Below, piece after piece: positions 21,554-31,950 of a stretch of DNA of 64,000 nucleotides. Origin of the DNA: Tuctoria greenei (lineage: Eukaryota; Streptophyta; Magnoliopsida; Poales; Poaceae); NCBI GenBank assembly GCA_036927565.1, contig JAYESD010000004.1, forward strand, positions 166,877,697-166,941,696, in the 5' to 3' direction. A program made the position numbers and the translations under genes. How positions within the stretch are numbered: position 1 is the stretch's first letter; each line of letters opens with the position of its first letter. The notes below the pieces were generated by a model that saw nothing but the letters and a program-made list of their open reading frames with translations, was not told the DNA's origin and searched no databases.

Positions 21554-24500
21554 GGACCGCCGAACGTGGATGTACAACATGCGAAGACCTGATCCTATGT
21601 ATATTCAAAATGTTGCAACTTTATTGACATTAGAAGTTGCAAAAGATAGCTGACATATTATGTCCACGTATCGACTACGAAAATAAGATTGCTTAGATAG
21701 ATACTATAGTAATACAGTCTCATTTCGTGAAAAGAGGTTTAAAAAACTACACAATATGGACAGAGCACAGTGAGTTAGATACACATGAGGTGGATAAATA
21801 TGATGAGAGAGGTTTTGATGGTGATAATGCTCATATTGATTATGTTAGTGACAATCTGGATGATGACAACGACGATGACGATGAGTTTGATTGTGAGGAG
21901 ATGTTGCATCACATCAAACCACACGTGCTGATTTATATGGGAGCAAGTAAAGGTTTAAGTAAAATGGAGACATTGCAGAATGAGATGACAGAGCTTTTAT
22001 ATGATGAATCCAAAGGTTGTGATCAAAAGTTTACTACATTGCGTGCAGTCCTAGAACTACTAAAGTTAAAAGCCACACACGGATGGTCCAAATGTAGTTT
22101 CTCTGATCTTTTGAATCTTTTGATCGAAATTCTTCCAAATCCCCATAAAATTGCCCAGAAGCACTTATAAAGCGAATAAACTTCATTGTTTGATTTCAGT
22201 AGGAGTGACAAAAATACACACCTGTGTGAACCATTGTATCATGTATTGTAAAGAGCATGAGCTCGCAACAAGAAGCCTCATCTGCGGTATCAGTAGATAC
22301 AAGAAGGACTACAATCACCAGTATTGTATGTTACATACATGAATAAGACCCTAAAGAATAAGAAGAGTTTGATTGGCCCTGAATGTGACGATGATGATAC
22401 TTCTGACGATGAAGACGGGGATAATAAGAGAAAAATTTTGGCCTTAGTGATGTGGTACCTTCCAGTAATTAATCGCTTGAAAAGTTTATTCTCAAACTCC
22501 AGGGGGGGGGGCTGAACTTATGCGTTGGCATTCCGAGCAGCGCAAGATGAATGAGAAACGGATTTGACACCCTAGTGATGCAACACAATGGAAAATTTTT
22601 GATTTTCAGTATTCAGAGTTTGCAAAGGAAATCAAAAATGTAAATTTTGCTTTGGGTACAGATGAAATGAATCCGTTTTGGTGAAAAAAGGAGCATACAC
22701 AACACCTGACCCATGGTCTTAACAGCGTACAACCTACTGACCTGGTTGTGGCACAAAATGAAATACATTTTGTTATCTATTCTTATCCAAGGACTAAAAC
22801 AAGCTGACGTCAAAATTGATGTGTTCTTGGAACCTCTAGTTGAAGATATGGTAAAGCTGTGGAATGAAGAGGTACGTACATGGGATGAGTACAAGCGGGA
22901 GTATTTCACGCTAAGAGCAATGATCTTAGTTACCGTCCATGATTATCCTGGATTCTTTATATTATCGGGCCAAATGAAAGGGAAGAAATGTTTTGTAAGG
23001 TGCGTGGATGGAACTAGTTTTTTGTACCTCACTTCATCCCGAAAGACGATATACATGAGACAGCAACAGTTCTTGACACATACACACAAGTACCAGAAGA
23101 TGAACGAATAATTTGATAACAAAACAAAAAAAGATGCTGCACCAAAACCTTATAGTCGAAAATTCGTGTTCAAAATGGTCAAGAACATTCAAGTTGCTTT
23201 CGGTAAGGGCAAAAAATGTAAAGGAATAAAGATAAAGAAAACTACATCTTTGAGTGATACAACTGACACAACTTTCAAGAAACAATCAATTTTTTCAAGT
23301 GTCTTGCGCACTGGAAGGACCTTGAAATTTTCCATAGTATTGATTTGATGCACATTACAAAGAATGTATTTGACAACATTATTGAAGCCTTGCTGGACAT
23401 GCCGAGGAAAACAAAGAACGGATTAAAATCATGTATGGACCTAGTAAATCTTGATATCAGACCAGAGCTTCACCTGGTAGAAAGGGCCAACGAGAAGCAT
23501 TACCTTCCCCTAGCTAGCTACAACATTACACTACAGGAGAAAAAGGAAATTTGTGAATGCTTGCGTGGGATCAGAGTGCCCACGAGTTTCCCATTCAATA
23601 TCTGCAAACTAGTCTCAATGAAAGACTTGTCTCTATTCGACTATAATTCTCACAAATTTCACATGATGATGACAGTGTTCCTCGCCATTGTAATAAGAGT
23701 CATCAAACCAGAGCATATACAAGCTGTCATCACACGATTGTGTTACTTCTTCAATGCTGTGTCGCAAAAAAGTGATAGCCTGTGAAGACTTAGACTATTT
23801 GAAAACGTACATCATAGGGACTATGTGCAAGCTTAAGATGTGTTTCCCCTGTCTTTTTTTAATATGCAAGTGCACCTAATCATGCATCTCGTGGATTAGA
23901 TAAAAACATTGGGGCCACTATATTTGCATTATATGTTTCCATTGGAGCGATATTTAGGAGTATTAAAGGGTGATGTGCGGAATCGTGCTCACCAGAGAGT
24001 TCAATTATAGAAGGATACACTACTGAAGAAGTAATTGAGTGTTGCACTGATTACATCAAAGATGGAAAGCCGATAGGTGTGCCTATATAAGTACATGAGG
24101 GTAGACTACGTGAGATGCAAAGTGGGTAAGAAAACTTTTATCGTTCAAGATTACTAATCAGTACAGTGTGCACATTTTGGTGTACTACAATAGCTCGCTA
24201 TAGCTGAGACGTACATAGAGGAACACCAAATTGAGCTTCATATAGAAAAACAAGGCTGTAGAGAGGACTGGATCATGAGAGAGCATAGAAGCCTTTTCAC
24301 TGAATGATTAATGGGCAAAAATATACCATACGGAGACTTTATAGAAGGCAACAATGAAGAAGTTGGCTTCTGTCCCATATCCTTTGGTTACACCATGGCA
24401 AGCATATAACATCAATGCGTACATATTTTATACTAAGGAAAAGATAGGAAGAGTGTTGCACAAAATAGTGGCATTTGTATAGAGGCTTATGATCCACAAG

Positions 24501-24870
24501 GGCAGAAGACGACATACTTCGGGTTATAGAGTAAATATGAGAACTCACTTATGTAGAAAGAAGGCAAATGCCTGTGTTCAAGTGCCAATGGGTCAAACAT
24601 ATGCTGGTCTGAAAGTGGACAACTACGGGATGAGACTGGTGACCTTGAACAAAGTGGGTTATAAAGATGACCTATGATTTCTCGCCAATCGCGTTACACA
24701 AGTTTTTTATGTATAGGATCCAAAAACTAATAAGATGCATGTAGTTGTTCTGGAGAGAAAAATATTGTTGAGTTTGAGAATGTGGGAGATAAGGAAGAGG
24801 GATATAATCAATATGAAGAGACGTACCTGTTACCGATCCAGAAAATATCAAGTGCATAGATAGAAACATT
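21554..24870 (+). pseudogene. CACTA transposase TnpD, unit 1
   Basis: The ATG at 21,554 opens MDRRTWMYNMRRPDPMYI, the Transpos_assoc head of TnpD proteins. QSHFVKRGLKNYTIWTEH follows (21,716), then CDQKFTTLRAVLELLKLKA. A zinc-type block comes next (CVNHCIMYCKEHELATRSLI; the family has CPKCG where this copy has SLICG). Transposase_21 is represented by VMWYLPVINRLKSLFSN, VLTAYNLLTWLWHKMKYILL and MHITKNVFDNIIEALLD. Late motifs are TEEVIECCTDYIKDGKPIGV (about 24,020) and GLKVDNYGMRLVTLNKVGYK (24,600). Gene order and length fit a full TnpD. Stops and frameshifts break it at least ten times, so it is inactive. Confidence 0.88.
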
Positions 24871-25084
24871 AAAAAGGATTTGAAACTCTATATTCGAGAA
24901 GATGTCATTGCTGAAAAAAAATATATGAAATAAATATCAAATGCCATGCATAAAAGACTTAATATTTTTTATTAATGGATTTGACAGATGTTTTACATAT
25001 TTGTAATATTGTAATGAAGTTGTAATATATTGAATTTGACAAATTTTTATTTTTGTTTCTCTTTTATGGATTTGTATGTATCAG

Positions 25085-25087
<3 letters not shown>

Positions 25088-25117
<30 letters not shown>

Positions 25118-25262
25118 TATATATACATATACATATACGTATATACATATGTATATATGTATATGTAAATAAGTACATATATATATATAATCTATACAAA
25201 TAACATATATATATATATATAATATAATATGTATATCATGTACATATTATATATATAATATA
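25088..25262. repeat. AT-rich microsatellite, expanded in unit 1
   Basis: Runs of TA, mixed with TACATA and TATGTA words, about 175 bp long. The matching site in unit 2 (46,435-46,500) is only about 65 bp. Confidence 0.92.
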
Positions 25263-25309
25263 TTTATATAAAATGCTTTGGAAAATATTATTAGATTTTT
25301 TCTTTGAAA

Positions 25310-25630
25310 AATTTTCACCTGCAGCTATTTAGTAGAGCTGACTGTGATCGTACGCCTCGATTTGTGAAAACATCAGTAAAATCATAGACTGCCCCTATGT
25401 AAATTCTATTTGTGAAAACATCGGGCCGACCGCCTATGACAGATGCGCCAGTTACAGGCGGTTCTTCATTAAGTGCCGTCCGTGAAAATTTCTATCTTTA
25501 TCCAGGCGGATTTGTTTTACGAACCGCCGGTGATATTTGATCATCATGAACGGTTATTAAATTATTAAACATCACAAATCATATTTCTTTACGGACCACC
25601 TGAGTAAAGAAATCGAGGTGCCTGTGAAAA
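25310..25630. repeat. Right subterminal repeat array of the CACTA element, terminus lost
   Basis: Words such as TTACAGGCGGTTCTTC, CCGTCCGTGAAAATT, GGACCACCTGAG and GAGGTGCCTGTGAAAA continue to 25,630. The host flank (CTAAGTTAAAATTGTG) then begins at once. The expected GCTTTTTGTAGTG terminus is missing. The same truncation is present at 46,860, so it predates the duplication. Confidence 0.8.
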
Positions 25631-26244
25631 CTAAGTTAAAATTGTGTCGTGATGAGAGCTCATGTATATAGATATAATAGAGGGACCTTGATCTTTTCTC
25701 TGTCACATATGATTTCTTAAAATTGGTCGACCTATACAGGCCCCGCTCTGGGCCTAGGCAGGAGGGGCGGCCGCCTAGGTCCCAGGCCGGGTGGGGGCCC
25801 ATTGATGCTCCATGTTAGGCTGTTGGGCTAAAAAAATCGAGCTGCAGTCAGCTGTCCTCACAGACTAACATAGTTTTTATATCCAGCGCTCGCGCCCGCA
25901 CGCCACCACGAAGCCGCGTGTGTCATCGCATGAAGGCCTGAATCCTGAGACCGAGTGCTGAGTTTAATTCTTTCACAATTATAGTTGTTCAAGAAACATC
26001 CATCTTGTACTGTAAAAAAAAGGATAAAAGAAAACGAAAGGATAGGTTTATTGAATGGCTTGGATATATGCCAAATCGATAAGGCTATTTTGGACAACAT
26101 TGATTCTGATATTGTTATCAATGATTTTATGTACAGAAATGCTTGAATATTTTTTTATGAAGAACTGAAACATTGGTATAATAAAGTTATTGGAATTTAG
26201 TTTTTATTTAAGGTAGTCTTACATTCATTGGAATTTTATTTGTT

Positions 26245-27010
26245 TTATTTGTATATATTTGTATCTTCTGAAATCAACTTAGAACAATGCTCTATTTCAG
26301 CTTTAGATAGCATGTTTTGAACATTATTAAATCCAGCTTCTATTTCGAATATTATTAAATTGAGTATGTGTATATAAATTTCTTCTGACCTATGATGATC
26401 AGGCTTGTCTTCCAATAGCTCGGTTCCAAACAACATCTAGAAGCGCAACTCTTGAAGCTCCTGTCAAGCTAATCCCTTCACAGCAAGCTCTTGTAGATGC
26501 AAGTAACACCTGAGACTCATCATTTAGATTGTTAAAAGCTTCAATTGAAGTCTGACGATACTTCCCGTCCATTTGAGGGCTTGTTTGGATAGGAGTGGAT
26601 CCACTTTCAATATAAGTAGTTTGAGGTGGATTGAGGAGAAAATTAGTTCATTCTTCACTTCAATCCAATTAGATTGAGTACACCCTAACAAGCCCTAAAA
26701 GATTTATTTCTCTTCTCTCTATTTTAAAAACTTACGAAGATGCTACTTTATGAGTTCTAATGGCTGAATATATTGACCACAAATCAGTACCATCTCTCTT
26801 AGTGCTTCACACAAGCGATGAAGCGTACAACTTCAATCACAAATCTTGTTTTTACCATTTTCATAGGAATTTGACCTTAATCTTTCAGGCATAGATTTAT
26901 CAATAATTGAAGCTTCCTCATCAGACATGTTAATGGCAGTTACAAGTAAAGGGTGTGTCGAAGCTAACGAAATCTCAATGGGACTGAAGACAAAGAGATG
27001 CTGCATATGA
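26245..27010 (-). pseudogene. Captured SNF2/CLASSY-like gene fragment A, unit 1
   Basis: Minus-strand reading, from 27,000 leftwards, gives SLASTHPLLVTAINMSDEEA, SIIDKSMPERLRSNSYEN, a RLCEALRE block and GQYIQPLELIK. After a MITE insertion it continues MDGKYRQTSIEAFNNLNDES and then helicase motif V, LASTRACCEGISLTGASRV, with ALLDVVWN. A one-frame-off GQKKFIYTY (motif VI region) follows, then FNNVQNMLSKAEIEHCSKLI. This is the C-terminal helicase lobe and tail of an SNF2 ATPase. The tail and the QYIQPLELI block match my memory of grass CLASSY 3/4-type proteins rather than Rad54. The N-terminal ATP-binding lobe is absent. Several stops and a short deletion before GQKK show it is not translated as is. 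Confidence 0.75.
26577..26695. mobile_element. Tourist-like MITE (119 bp) in the left hairpin arm, unit 1
   Basis: The ends GGGCTTGTTTGG and (inverse) GGGCTTGTTAGG are flanked by TGA (26,574-26,576) and TAA (26,696-26,698). The right hairpin arm gives the unoccupied sequence, TTTGAAAGATT, so a 3-bp TWA-type duplication is supported. This points to the PIF/Harbinger superfamily. Confidence 0.8.
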
Positions 27011-27039
27011 GTAACAATGTCCATGTTAGACAACATGAA

Positions 27040-27138
27040 GCTATGAAGGCAGCCTTCAACGACATGAAAAGTGATGCCAAGGTTATGCTTGCATTAGCCA
27101 AGACATGTTGTGAGGGTATACCACTTGTTGGGGCAAGC
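27040..27138 (+). pseudogene. Captured SNF2/CLASSY-like gene fragment B, unit 1
   Basis: Plus-strand reading gives AAFNDMKSDAKVMLALAKTC and then CEGIPLVGAS, a second version of SNF2 helicase motif V. It differs from fragment A (LASTRACCEGISLTGAS), so it comes from a different paralogue or an older copy. It lies next to the palindrome centre and in the opposite orientation to fragment A. The right arm repeats it on the minus strand, with a better-preserved VMLASTKACCEGITLIGAS. Confidence 0.7.
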
Positions 27139-27721
27139 ATAACCTTGGCCAAGGTTATGCTAGCCCCAATAAGTGTTATACCCTCACAACATGCCTTGGT
27201 TGATGCAAGCATAACCTTGGCATCACTTTTCATGTTGTTGAAGGTTGTCATCATAGCTTCACGCTGTTTAATCTAGACATTGCCACTCATATGCAGGATC
27301 TCTTTATCTTCTGTCCGATTCAGATTTCATTAGCTTCGACACATCCTTCACTTATAACTGTCATTAACATGTGTGATAAGGAATTCACTTATTTTATAAA
27401 TCTATGCTTGAAAGATTAAGGTTTAATCCATATGAAAGTGTAAAAAAAATTTGTGATTGGAGTTGTTCGCTTACTCGCTTGTGTGAAGCACTAAGAAAGT
27501 AGGTATTGATTTCTAGTCAATATATTTAGACATTAAAACTGAGAAAGGAGCATCTTCCTAAGTTTTCAAATGGACAGGAGGGAAAGAAATCTTTCAAATG
27601 GATGGGAAAATCCTTCCAAGGATCGTTAGGCTTCAAATTGATGCTTTCAACAATCTGAATGATGAGTCACGAGTGTTACTTGCATCTGCAAGAGCTTGCT
27701 GTGCAGGGATTAGCTTGACAG

Positions 27722-28017
27722 TAGCTTAGCAACATCACAGACGGTTCTTAAACAATGACCGCCCGTGGAAATCATGTATTTTCTCAGGCGTTGGTTAATT
27801 AAGAACTGCCTGTGATGTTAGCTACATCACAGGCGGTTCTTAATTAATAACCCCCTGAGAAAATACATGATTTCCACGGGCAGTTGTTTCTTAAAATCCG
27901 CATGTGATGTTCTGTCATCATAGGCGGTTATTGTATCATTCGTCATCACAGTCACATTTTTTTACGGACCGCCTGTGTTTGAAAAATCTAGGCGTCTGTG
28001 AAAATGCTTTTTGTAGT
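27722..28017. mobile_element. Orphan CACTA terminus with 90-bp dyad inside the hAT, unit 1
   Basis: The right end reads GCTTTTTGTAGT (28,006-28,017), the inverse of the CACTA-family end ACTACAAAAAGC, preceded by AGGCGGTT-type words. Segments 27,731-27,819 and 27,824-27,911 are reverse complements around a 4-bp loop (about 90% by eye). No left terminus is visible where the SNF2 palindrome ends. It is therefore a fragment of a related non-autonomous CACTA element. Confidence 0.65.
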
Positions 28018-28212
28018 AGTTTAAGAATATACTGCTAAAAAAATTGCATGTAAAAGTAATCATATATGTATCGATATGCATATACTTATATATATTCTTA
28101 TGGGCCCATACTATAAACTTTGCCCTAGGGCCCACCAAAACATAGAGCCGGCCCTGAACCTATATTTCACTCTCGCCTGAAAAAATAAATGATCATGCCA
28201 AGCAACAAAACA

Positions 28213-28643
28213 GGCCGCTAGAATTTAAACATCTAAAAAATTGCTAGTCGTGCAGGAGCACAGGTTGGTGGATTATAAAATGGGTGTAGGGTGCCCCCCA
28301 CTGGGTACGGCCAGCGCCCACACCCAAATTGTCATCGAGGTAGCCTTCGACTCGACTTGCTGCTCCAGCTTCCTTGGCGTCAGGCGCCTTTTGTCCGACT
28401 GCAGCGCCTGTCCCAACCTTGCTGCGGAGGATCTGAAGAGGTGATCTGCATCCATGCTATTAATGCTCTCGTTTGAGGCTAGCTCTGACCTTAATTTGAA
28501 GTTCTTATTTAAAATTATGAGGTGTGGAATTTACCTGTATCGATCCATTAATAATATCTATCTGTTTGTACGCAGACCATATCGCTCAGTTACCGAAGAC
28601 GTACGGGGAGTGTAGCCAACACGAGTAGGCACCATCCCAATTG
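28213..28643 (+). other. 5' flank of the truncated WAK gene, unit 1
   Basis: Single-copy-like DNA, apart from the duplication, ending at the WAK start. A 67-codon frame at 28,241-28,444 is open in both units but I do not recognise it. I see no clear TATA box close to the start codon. Confidence 0.5.
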
Positions 28644-29131
28644 ATGGGTATGGAGTGTTTGCCATGGCTGCTATCCAAGCTAGTGCTCCTGCTAGTGAGC
28701 GTCATCATGTTCTTCCTGCTGGCTGCAGCCATTGCCGAGCAAGAGCCTCGGAACTTGCATGGTCACTTCCCGGCTGCCTGGATAAGTGCGGGGACATCTC
28801 CATCCCCTATCCCTTTGGAATCGAACCGGGTTGCTTCCTTGATGGCTTCCGGGTTGGTTGCAACTTCTCCTTTGAGCCTCCCTGCTTATTCCTTGAATTC
28901 GATGGCACCTTGGAGTCTAATCATCATCTGCTGGCCAATCTCAGTTGTTCCGAGCGACAGGAACAAGCCGCTGTGATTTTGTAAGGATGCCACAGACATG
29001 GCGTTGGCCGGTTGAGCTCATGGACATATCTTTGACCCAAGCAGAGGCTCGTGCCTATGGTATGGTCAGATCCAATTGAGACACGGGAACTAGAAACATG
29101 AGCCGCAGGGTTCAGGTTACCAATCTAAAGG
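28644..29131 (+). pseudogene. Truncated wall-associated-kinase (WAK) first exon, unit 1
   Basis: MGMECLPWLLSKLVLLLVSV starts a signal peptide (ATG 28,644). A frame change of one base then precedes the galacturonan-binding WAK domain, CLDKCGDISIPYPFGIEPGC (28,784). The shared GCNFSFEPPCLFLEF part follows, then a second one-base loss near 28,950 that unit 2 lacks. The copy ends abruptly at 29,131, where it is joined to CACTA interior sequence. It has no EGF or kinase exon and is dead. Confidence 0.85.
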
Positions 29132-29141
29132 TTACCACTTA
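29132..29141. other. 10-bp filler at the duplication junction
   Basis: TTACCACTTA separates the WAK sequence (ends CTAAAGG) from the CACTA sequence (starts TTGTTGAATAC). GGTTACCA across the seam repeats GGTTACCA at about 29,115, so the filler looks copied from nearby. That is typical of end-joining with templated insertion. Confidence 0.7.
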
Positions 29142-30720
29142 TTGTTGAATACACAATTCGATTTTGCCATAGCAGTGGCAACCTGTTTTATTTTGTTCCC
29201 TGCTCTGCCGATTGGCACAATATAATGACAAGATGTGTCCTCAATGATATCATTGATAGGGAACTTAAGGCTTGACATCAGGTCTGACATAGAATCTATG
29301 CTGTTAGGATAAGCTGTTGGAGATAACAATTTCTCATTTGCCACGGGGACCAACGCTTTATTCTAATATGGTAATTGCCCTGATTCTCTAAGTTCATCCA
29401 ATATTTGTTTAAGAGACGACTTGACCTTTTGTTTAATCTTATCTTCAAGTGTCTTCTTGAAATTGTCACGTCTTCTATATAACTCTTTATCTTTCGAGAA
29501 ACCGTCTTTCCAGGACATCTGAGGAGAGATTGCTCGAACCCATCCACTGTGTTCGGGGTCTCCTAAGATAGAAGTTTGTTGGTCAATCTCCCTCGTCGTC
29601 TTGAAGAGACTTTCTCTTGCTTTTCAACTACTTCTTTCATTTTTTGCTCTACTTGGTTCACAGAGTCGGGCTTTGCAACTTTGCCCTGACCATTTAGGAT
29701 TACTCGCGCTGACCATTTCCTCTAATATTTTATTCCATTTCTCAACTTTGCGCACATATCCGGTAGACCCCACAAGCGATGATGGTATATGTTCTTTTTC
29801 ACTAGCTCGGGCATTGATTGACTTAGGGATTTAGCCTCAAGTGTGTTCTTTTTATGAACAAATTCTTGCCACTGAGCTTGTGTGATTTTTCCCATCTTCT
29901 TTGGGCTACGGACCTTATTGTATGTAATATAAGCATTCATTTCACTCTTCCAACCACGAAACTTCTTGCCGCAAGAGATCAATGTTGCTTTATTTACAGC
30001 TTCTTCGGTGCCTTTTGGGAACCTGAACTATTTTTTCAACTTCTCCCACAACTCATTCTTGCCCGCCTTAGGGATTTTTCTCCAATTCTCCATTGTGATC
30101 GGCACGAGCTCTCTAACAAGACAACCGCATGCATTTTGGTACATTATAATAGAATCATGTGGTTCTTGGAGGGAGTCCACCTGTAATGACACTTGTTATG
30201 TAGATGATGTGGTTGAGTGGACCCTTATTGGGACCTCGTTGCCCTCGTTTTCACTTTTCTGAACCCGAGGATTCAACCATTGGAGAACCTTCTGCGATTT
30301 TCGGAGCCGAAGTCACCTTGTTCTTTTACCAATTAAGCTAGGTAGAAAAGACTTAAAAGCCTTCATATACTTGACAACTAACATTGACTTAAACTGCTCG
30401 AGTTAAGATTCAGTATCCATACCTCGCCATCGGGATCATATTCTAGGTCAAGATCCTCTGAAGTCTTTTTAGTTTTTATATTTGCAAAAGGTTCCGATGG
30501 AATATGATACTAGCCTAAACTGCGGGGGTCACTAAGCTCAATATTGGGGATTTCATTGTAACTACCAGCACCATCGCCTTGCGGGATGATCTTCTTAGGG
30601 CTTTCCACGTTTGTACTGACAAGACCACAAATGTGTCCCACTTTAATGTAAGGTACATGAATATATGCTCTAACGGTGTCGTCATCTTATGGAGGCTCAA
30701 ATGCAGAAAGAAGTAACTCA
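29142..30720 (-). pseudogene. CACTA minus-strand gene fragment (En/Spm-associated domain), unit 2
   Basis: The copy of 15,554-17,130. The minus-strand frame at 29,982-29,722 is better preserved than in unit 1: ISCGKKFRGWKSEMNAYITY, KMGKITQAQWQEFVHKKN and LWGLPDMCAKLRNGIKY read without a stop for 86 codons. The Ulp1 half is absent because the duplication starts inside this gene. No protein product with a protease could be made from this copy. Confidence 0.75.
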
Positions 30721-30749
30721 AAAAACCTGAATTACTGTGAAATACAATA

Positions 30750-30829
30750 CTCCTTCCGTCCCAAGAGGTTTGTCGCTTTGTAGTTCAAAAATAAACTATA
30801 AAGCGACAAACTTTTTGGAACGGAGGGAG
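30750..30829. mobile_element. Stowaway MITE (80 bp), unit 2
   Basis: Copy of the 17,162-17,241 element. The ends CTCCTTCCGTCCC and (inverse) CTCCCTCCGTTCC are closer to the consensus than in unit 1. TA flanks at 30,748-30,749 and 30,830-30,831. Confidence 0.92.
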
Positions 30830-31097
30830 TACTTAGCATCCAAACAAACTAATTGTGGAGGATTAAGTAAGAAGCAACCATTCACTCAACCATTCAGTCA
30901 AGCTGATTAGACTTCTACTTGATAACAAATAGAAAAACTACAACACAGGGTCAATGACATTGTGAATTGATAACAAACTACAAGAACTAAACCAAGACAT
31001 GAGTTTTTTTTTATAGGATATGGATATCAGTTTGAACATTGTACATGGAATATCAAAGATAGAATTCAGAATTGGCTAGTGCAAGGGGCAAGGGAGG

Positions 31098-31950
31098 TGT
31101 CAGTACCCTGCATACTGGGTACCCCTTGGTACAGTAAACAAAGTTATGGAGTTCCTATATCCAGGTGGCAGACGTCCGAAGGAGATATGCGTCCCACAGT
31201 ATCGGATCTGCCTCCCTCCATAGGGTGGCTCCGATGTTGCCACGTGTCCAAAAGAGCCGAACCAGCCTACTTCATTTTGGTAGCTCTGGTGCTACCACTA
31301 TCTTACAAAGCCGGACCTGCCTCCCTCCTCAGGGAAGCTCTAGCACTGCCACGTCTCCAGTAGCACTAGATCTATCCCCCAGTAGAGGGAAGGTCCAGAG
31401 ATTCCATGTGTCAACACCCCGAACCTAAGTCTGCAACGGAAAGACAGCGGGATCTCCAACGGTGCAGACACTCAAGGGCTATCAATTGGCCGTTACAAGA
31501 CTTGGTTAATGCATCATTAATGCTATATTAATGACATATGATCAGAGGAGTATCAAGACCGGTAACGCTGCTGTTAAGGCACGTTATCACGCTGTTAACC
31601 ACCCTTAACACTATGGATCGTGTATAGGGCTGTTTATTACAGCCGGGGCACCTGTCGAGCCATGCACACACTGTAAAAGCCAATCTTGGCATATAAAAAA
31701 GTTGTACTGCACGGTAGAAAGATAGGTGATCTCATACGTATCCAAGCTCATACACTCTCAGACTCATACAATCAACACACACACACACACCTCGTGGAGT
31801 AGGGTATTACGCTCATGCGGCCTGAACCATGTAAAACTCTCTGTGTTCACCTCTTGTTATTAATCTTGACTAGCGCCCCAACCGAATACAAACCTCCACA
31901 GACTACTTCTTAGTAGTACCGGGGGAAGTGTCCTAGTCCACACTTTGACA
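31098..31950 (+). repeat. Solo LTR, unit 2 (853 bp)
   Basis: Copy of the 17,508-18,356 solo LTR with the same GGAGG flanks (31,093-31,097 and 31,951-31,955). It starts TGTCAGTACC. I count about 34 substitutions against unit 1 (about 4%), more than in the TnpD region. Confidence 0.9.

Larger units (their letters stand above)
12851..25630 (+). mobile_element. CACTA (En/Spm) transposon with TnpD and Ulp1-type gene, degraded
   Basis: The left end reads CAACTACAAAAAGC, followed by 470 bp of AGGCGGTT-type subterminal repeats. The right end has the same repeats (25,310-25,630) but no terminal inverted repeat. Inside lie a minus-strand gene (about 17,130 to 13,800) with an En/Spm-associated domain and a Ulp1 protease, and a plus-strand TnpD transposase (21,554 to about 24,870). 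The unoccupied copy of the target at 12,045 fixes both boundaries to within a few bases. It also carries a Stowaway MITE and a solo LTR. Both genes are full of stops, and with no right terminus the element is immobile. Confidence 0.88.
26461..27721. repeat. Giant spacerless inverted repeat (hairpin) in the hAT, unit 1
   Basis: The left arm is 26,461-27,148 and the right arm 27,149-27,721. The arms are reverse complements meeting at the perfect 24-bp palindrome centred on CCTTGG|CCAAGG (27,143-27,154). The left arm is longer only because it contains a 119-bp MITE. Matching landmarks include CAGCAAGCTCTTG / CAAGAGCTTGCTG (arm ends) and GTGCTTCACACAAGCG / CGCTTGTGTGAAGCAC (middle). Identity is about 85-88% by eye. 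A read-through transcript would fold into about 570 bp of imperfect double-stranded RNA. Confidence 0.9.
25737..28156. mobile_element. Non-autonomous hAT carrying SNF2 gene fragments (Pack-type), unit 1
   Basis: The left terminus CAGGCCCCGCTCT and the right terminus (inverse CAGGGCCGGCTCT) are flanked by GACCTATA (25,729-25,736) and AACCTATA (28,157-28,164). That is an 8-bp target duplication with one mismatch, the hAT hallmark. The unoccupied homologous site at about 12,155 confirms the boundaries. I see no transposase. The interior holds SNF2 chromatin-remodeller fragments in a giant palindrome (26,461-27,721), a Tourist MITE and an orphan CACTA terminus. It would depend on a hAT transposase from elsewhere. 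Confidence 0.85.
15554..29131 (+). repeat. Tandem segmental duplication, unit 1 (13.6 kb)
   Basis: It runs from TTGTTGAATACACAATTCG inside the CACTA minus-strand gene to CAATCTAAAGG in the WAK exon. The whole content recurs in the same order and orientation at 29,142-50,361. The left 2.7 kb of the CACTA element is not part of the unit. Confidence 0.92.

Noticed and set aside
12851..28017. One single CACTA element ending at the GCTTTTTGTAGT terminus at 28,017
   Set aside because: The hAT ends and TSD (25,737 and 28,156) enclose that terminus, and the empty site at 12,045 places the right end of the large CACTA at about 25,630. The 28,017 end belongs to a separate fragment inside the hAT.
28241..28444. 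Small gene upstream of WAK (67 codons)
   Set aside because: Open in both young duplicates by descent. No recognisable domain, start context or splice support.
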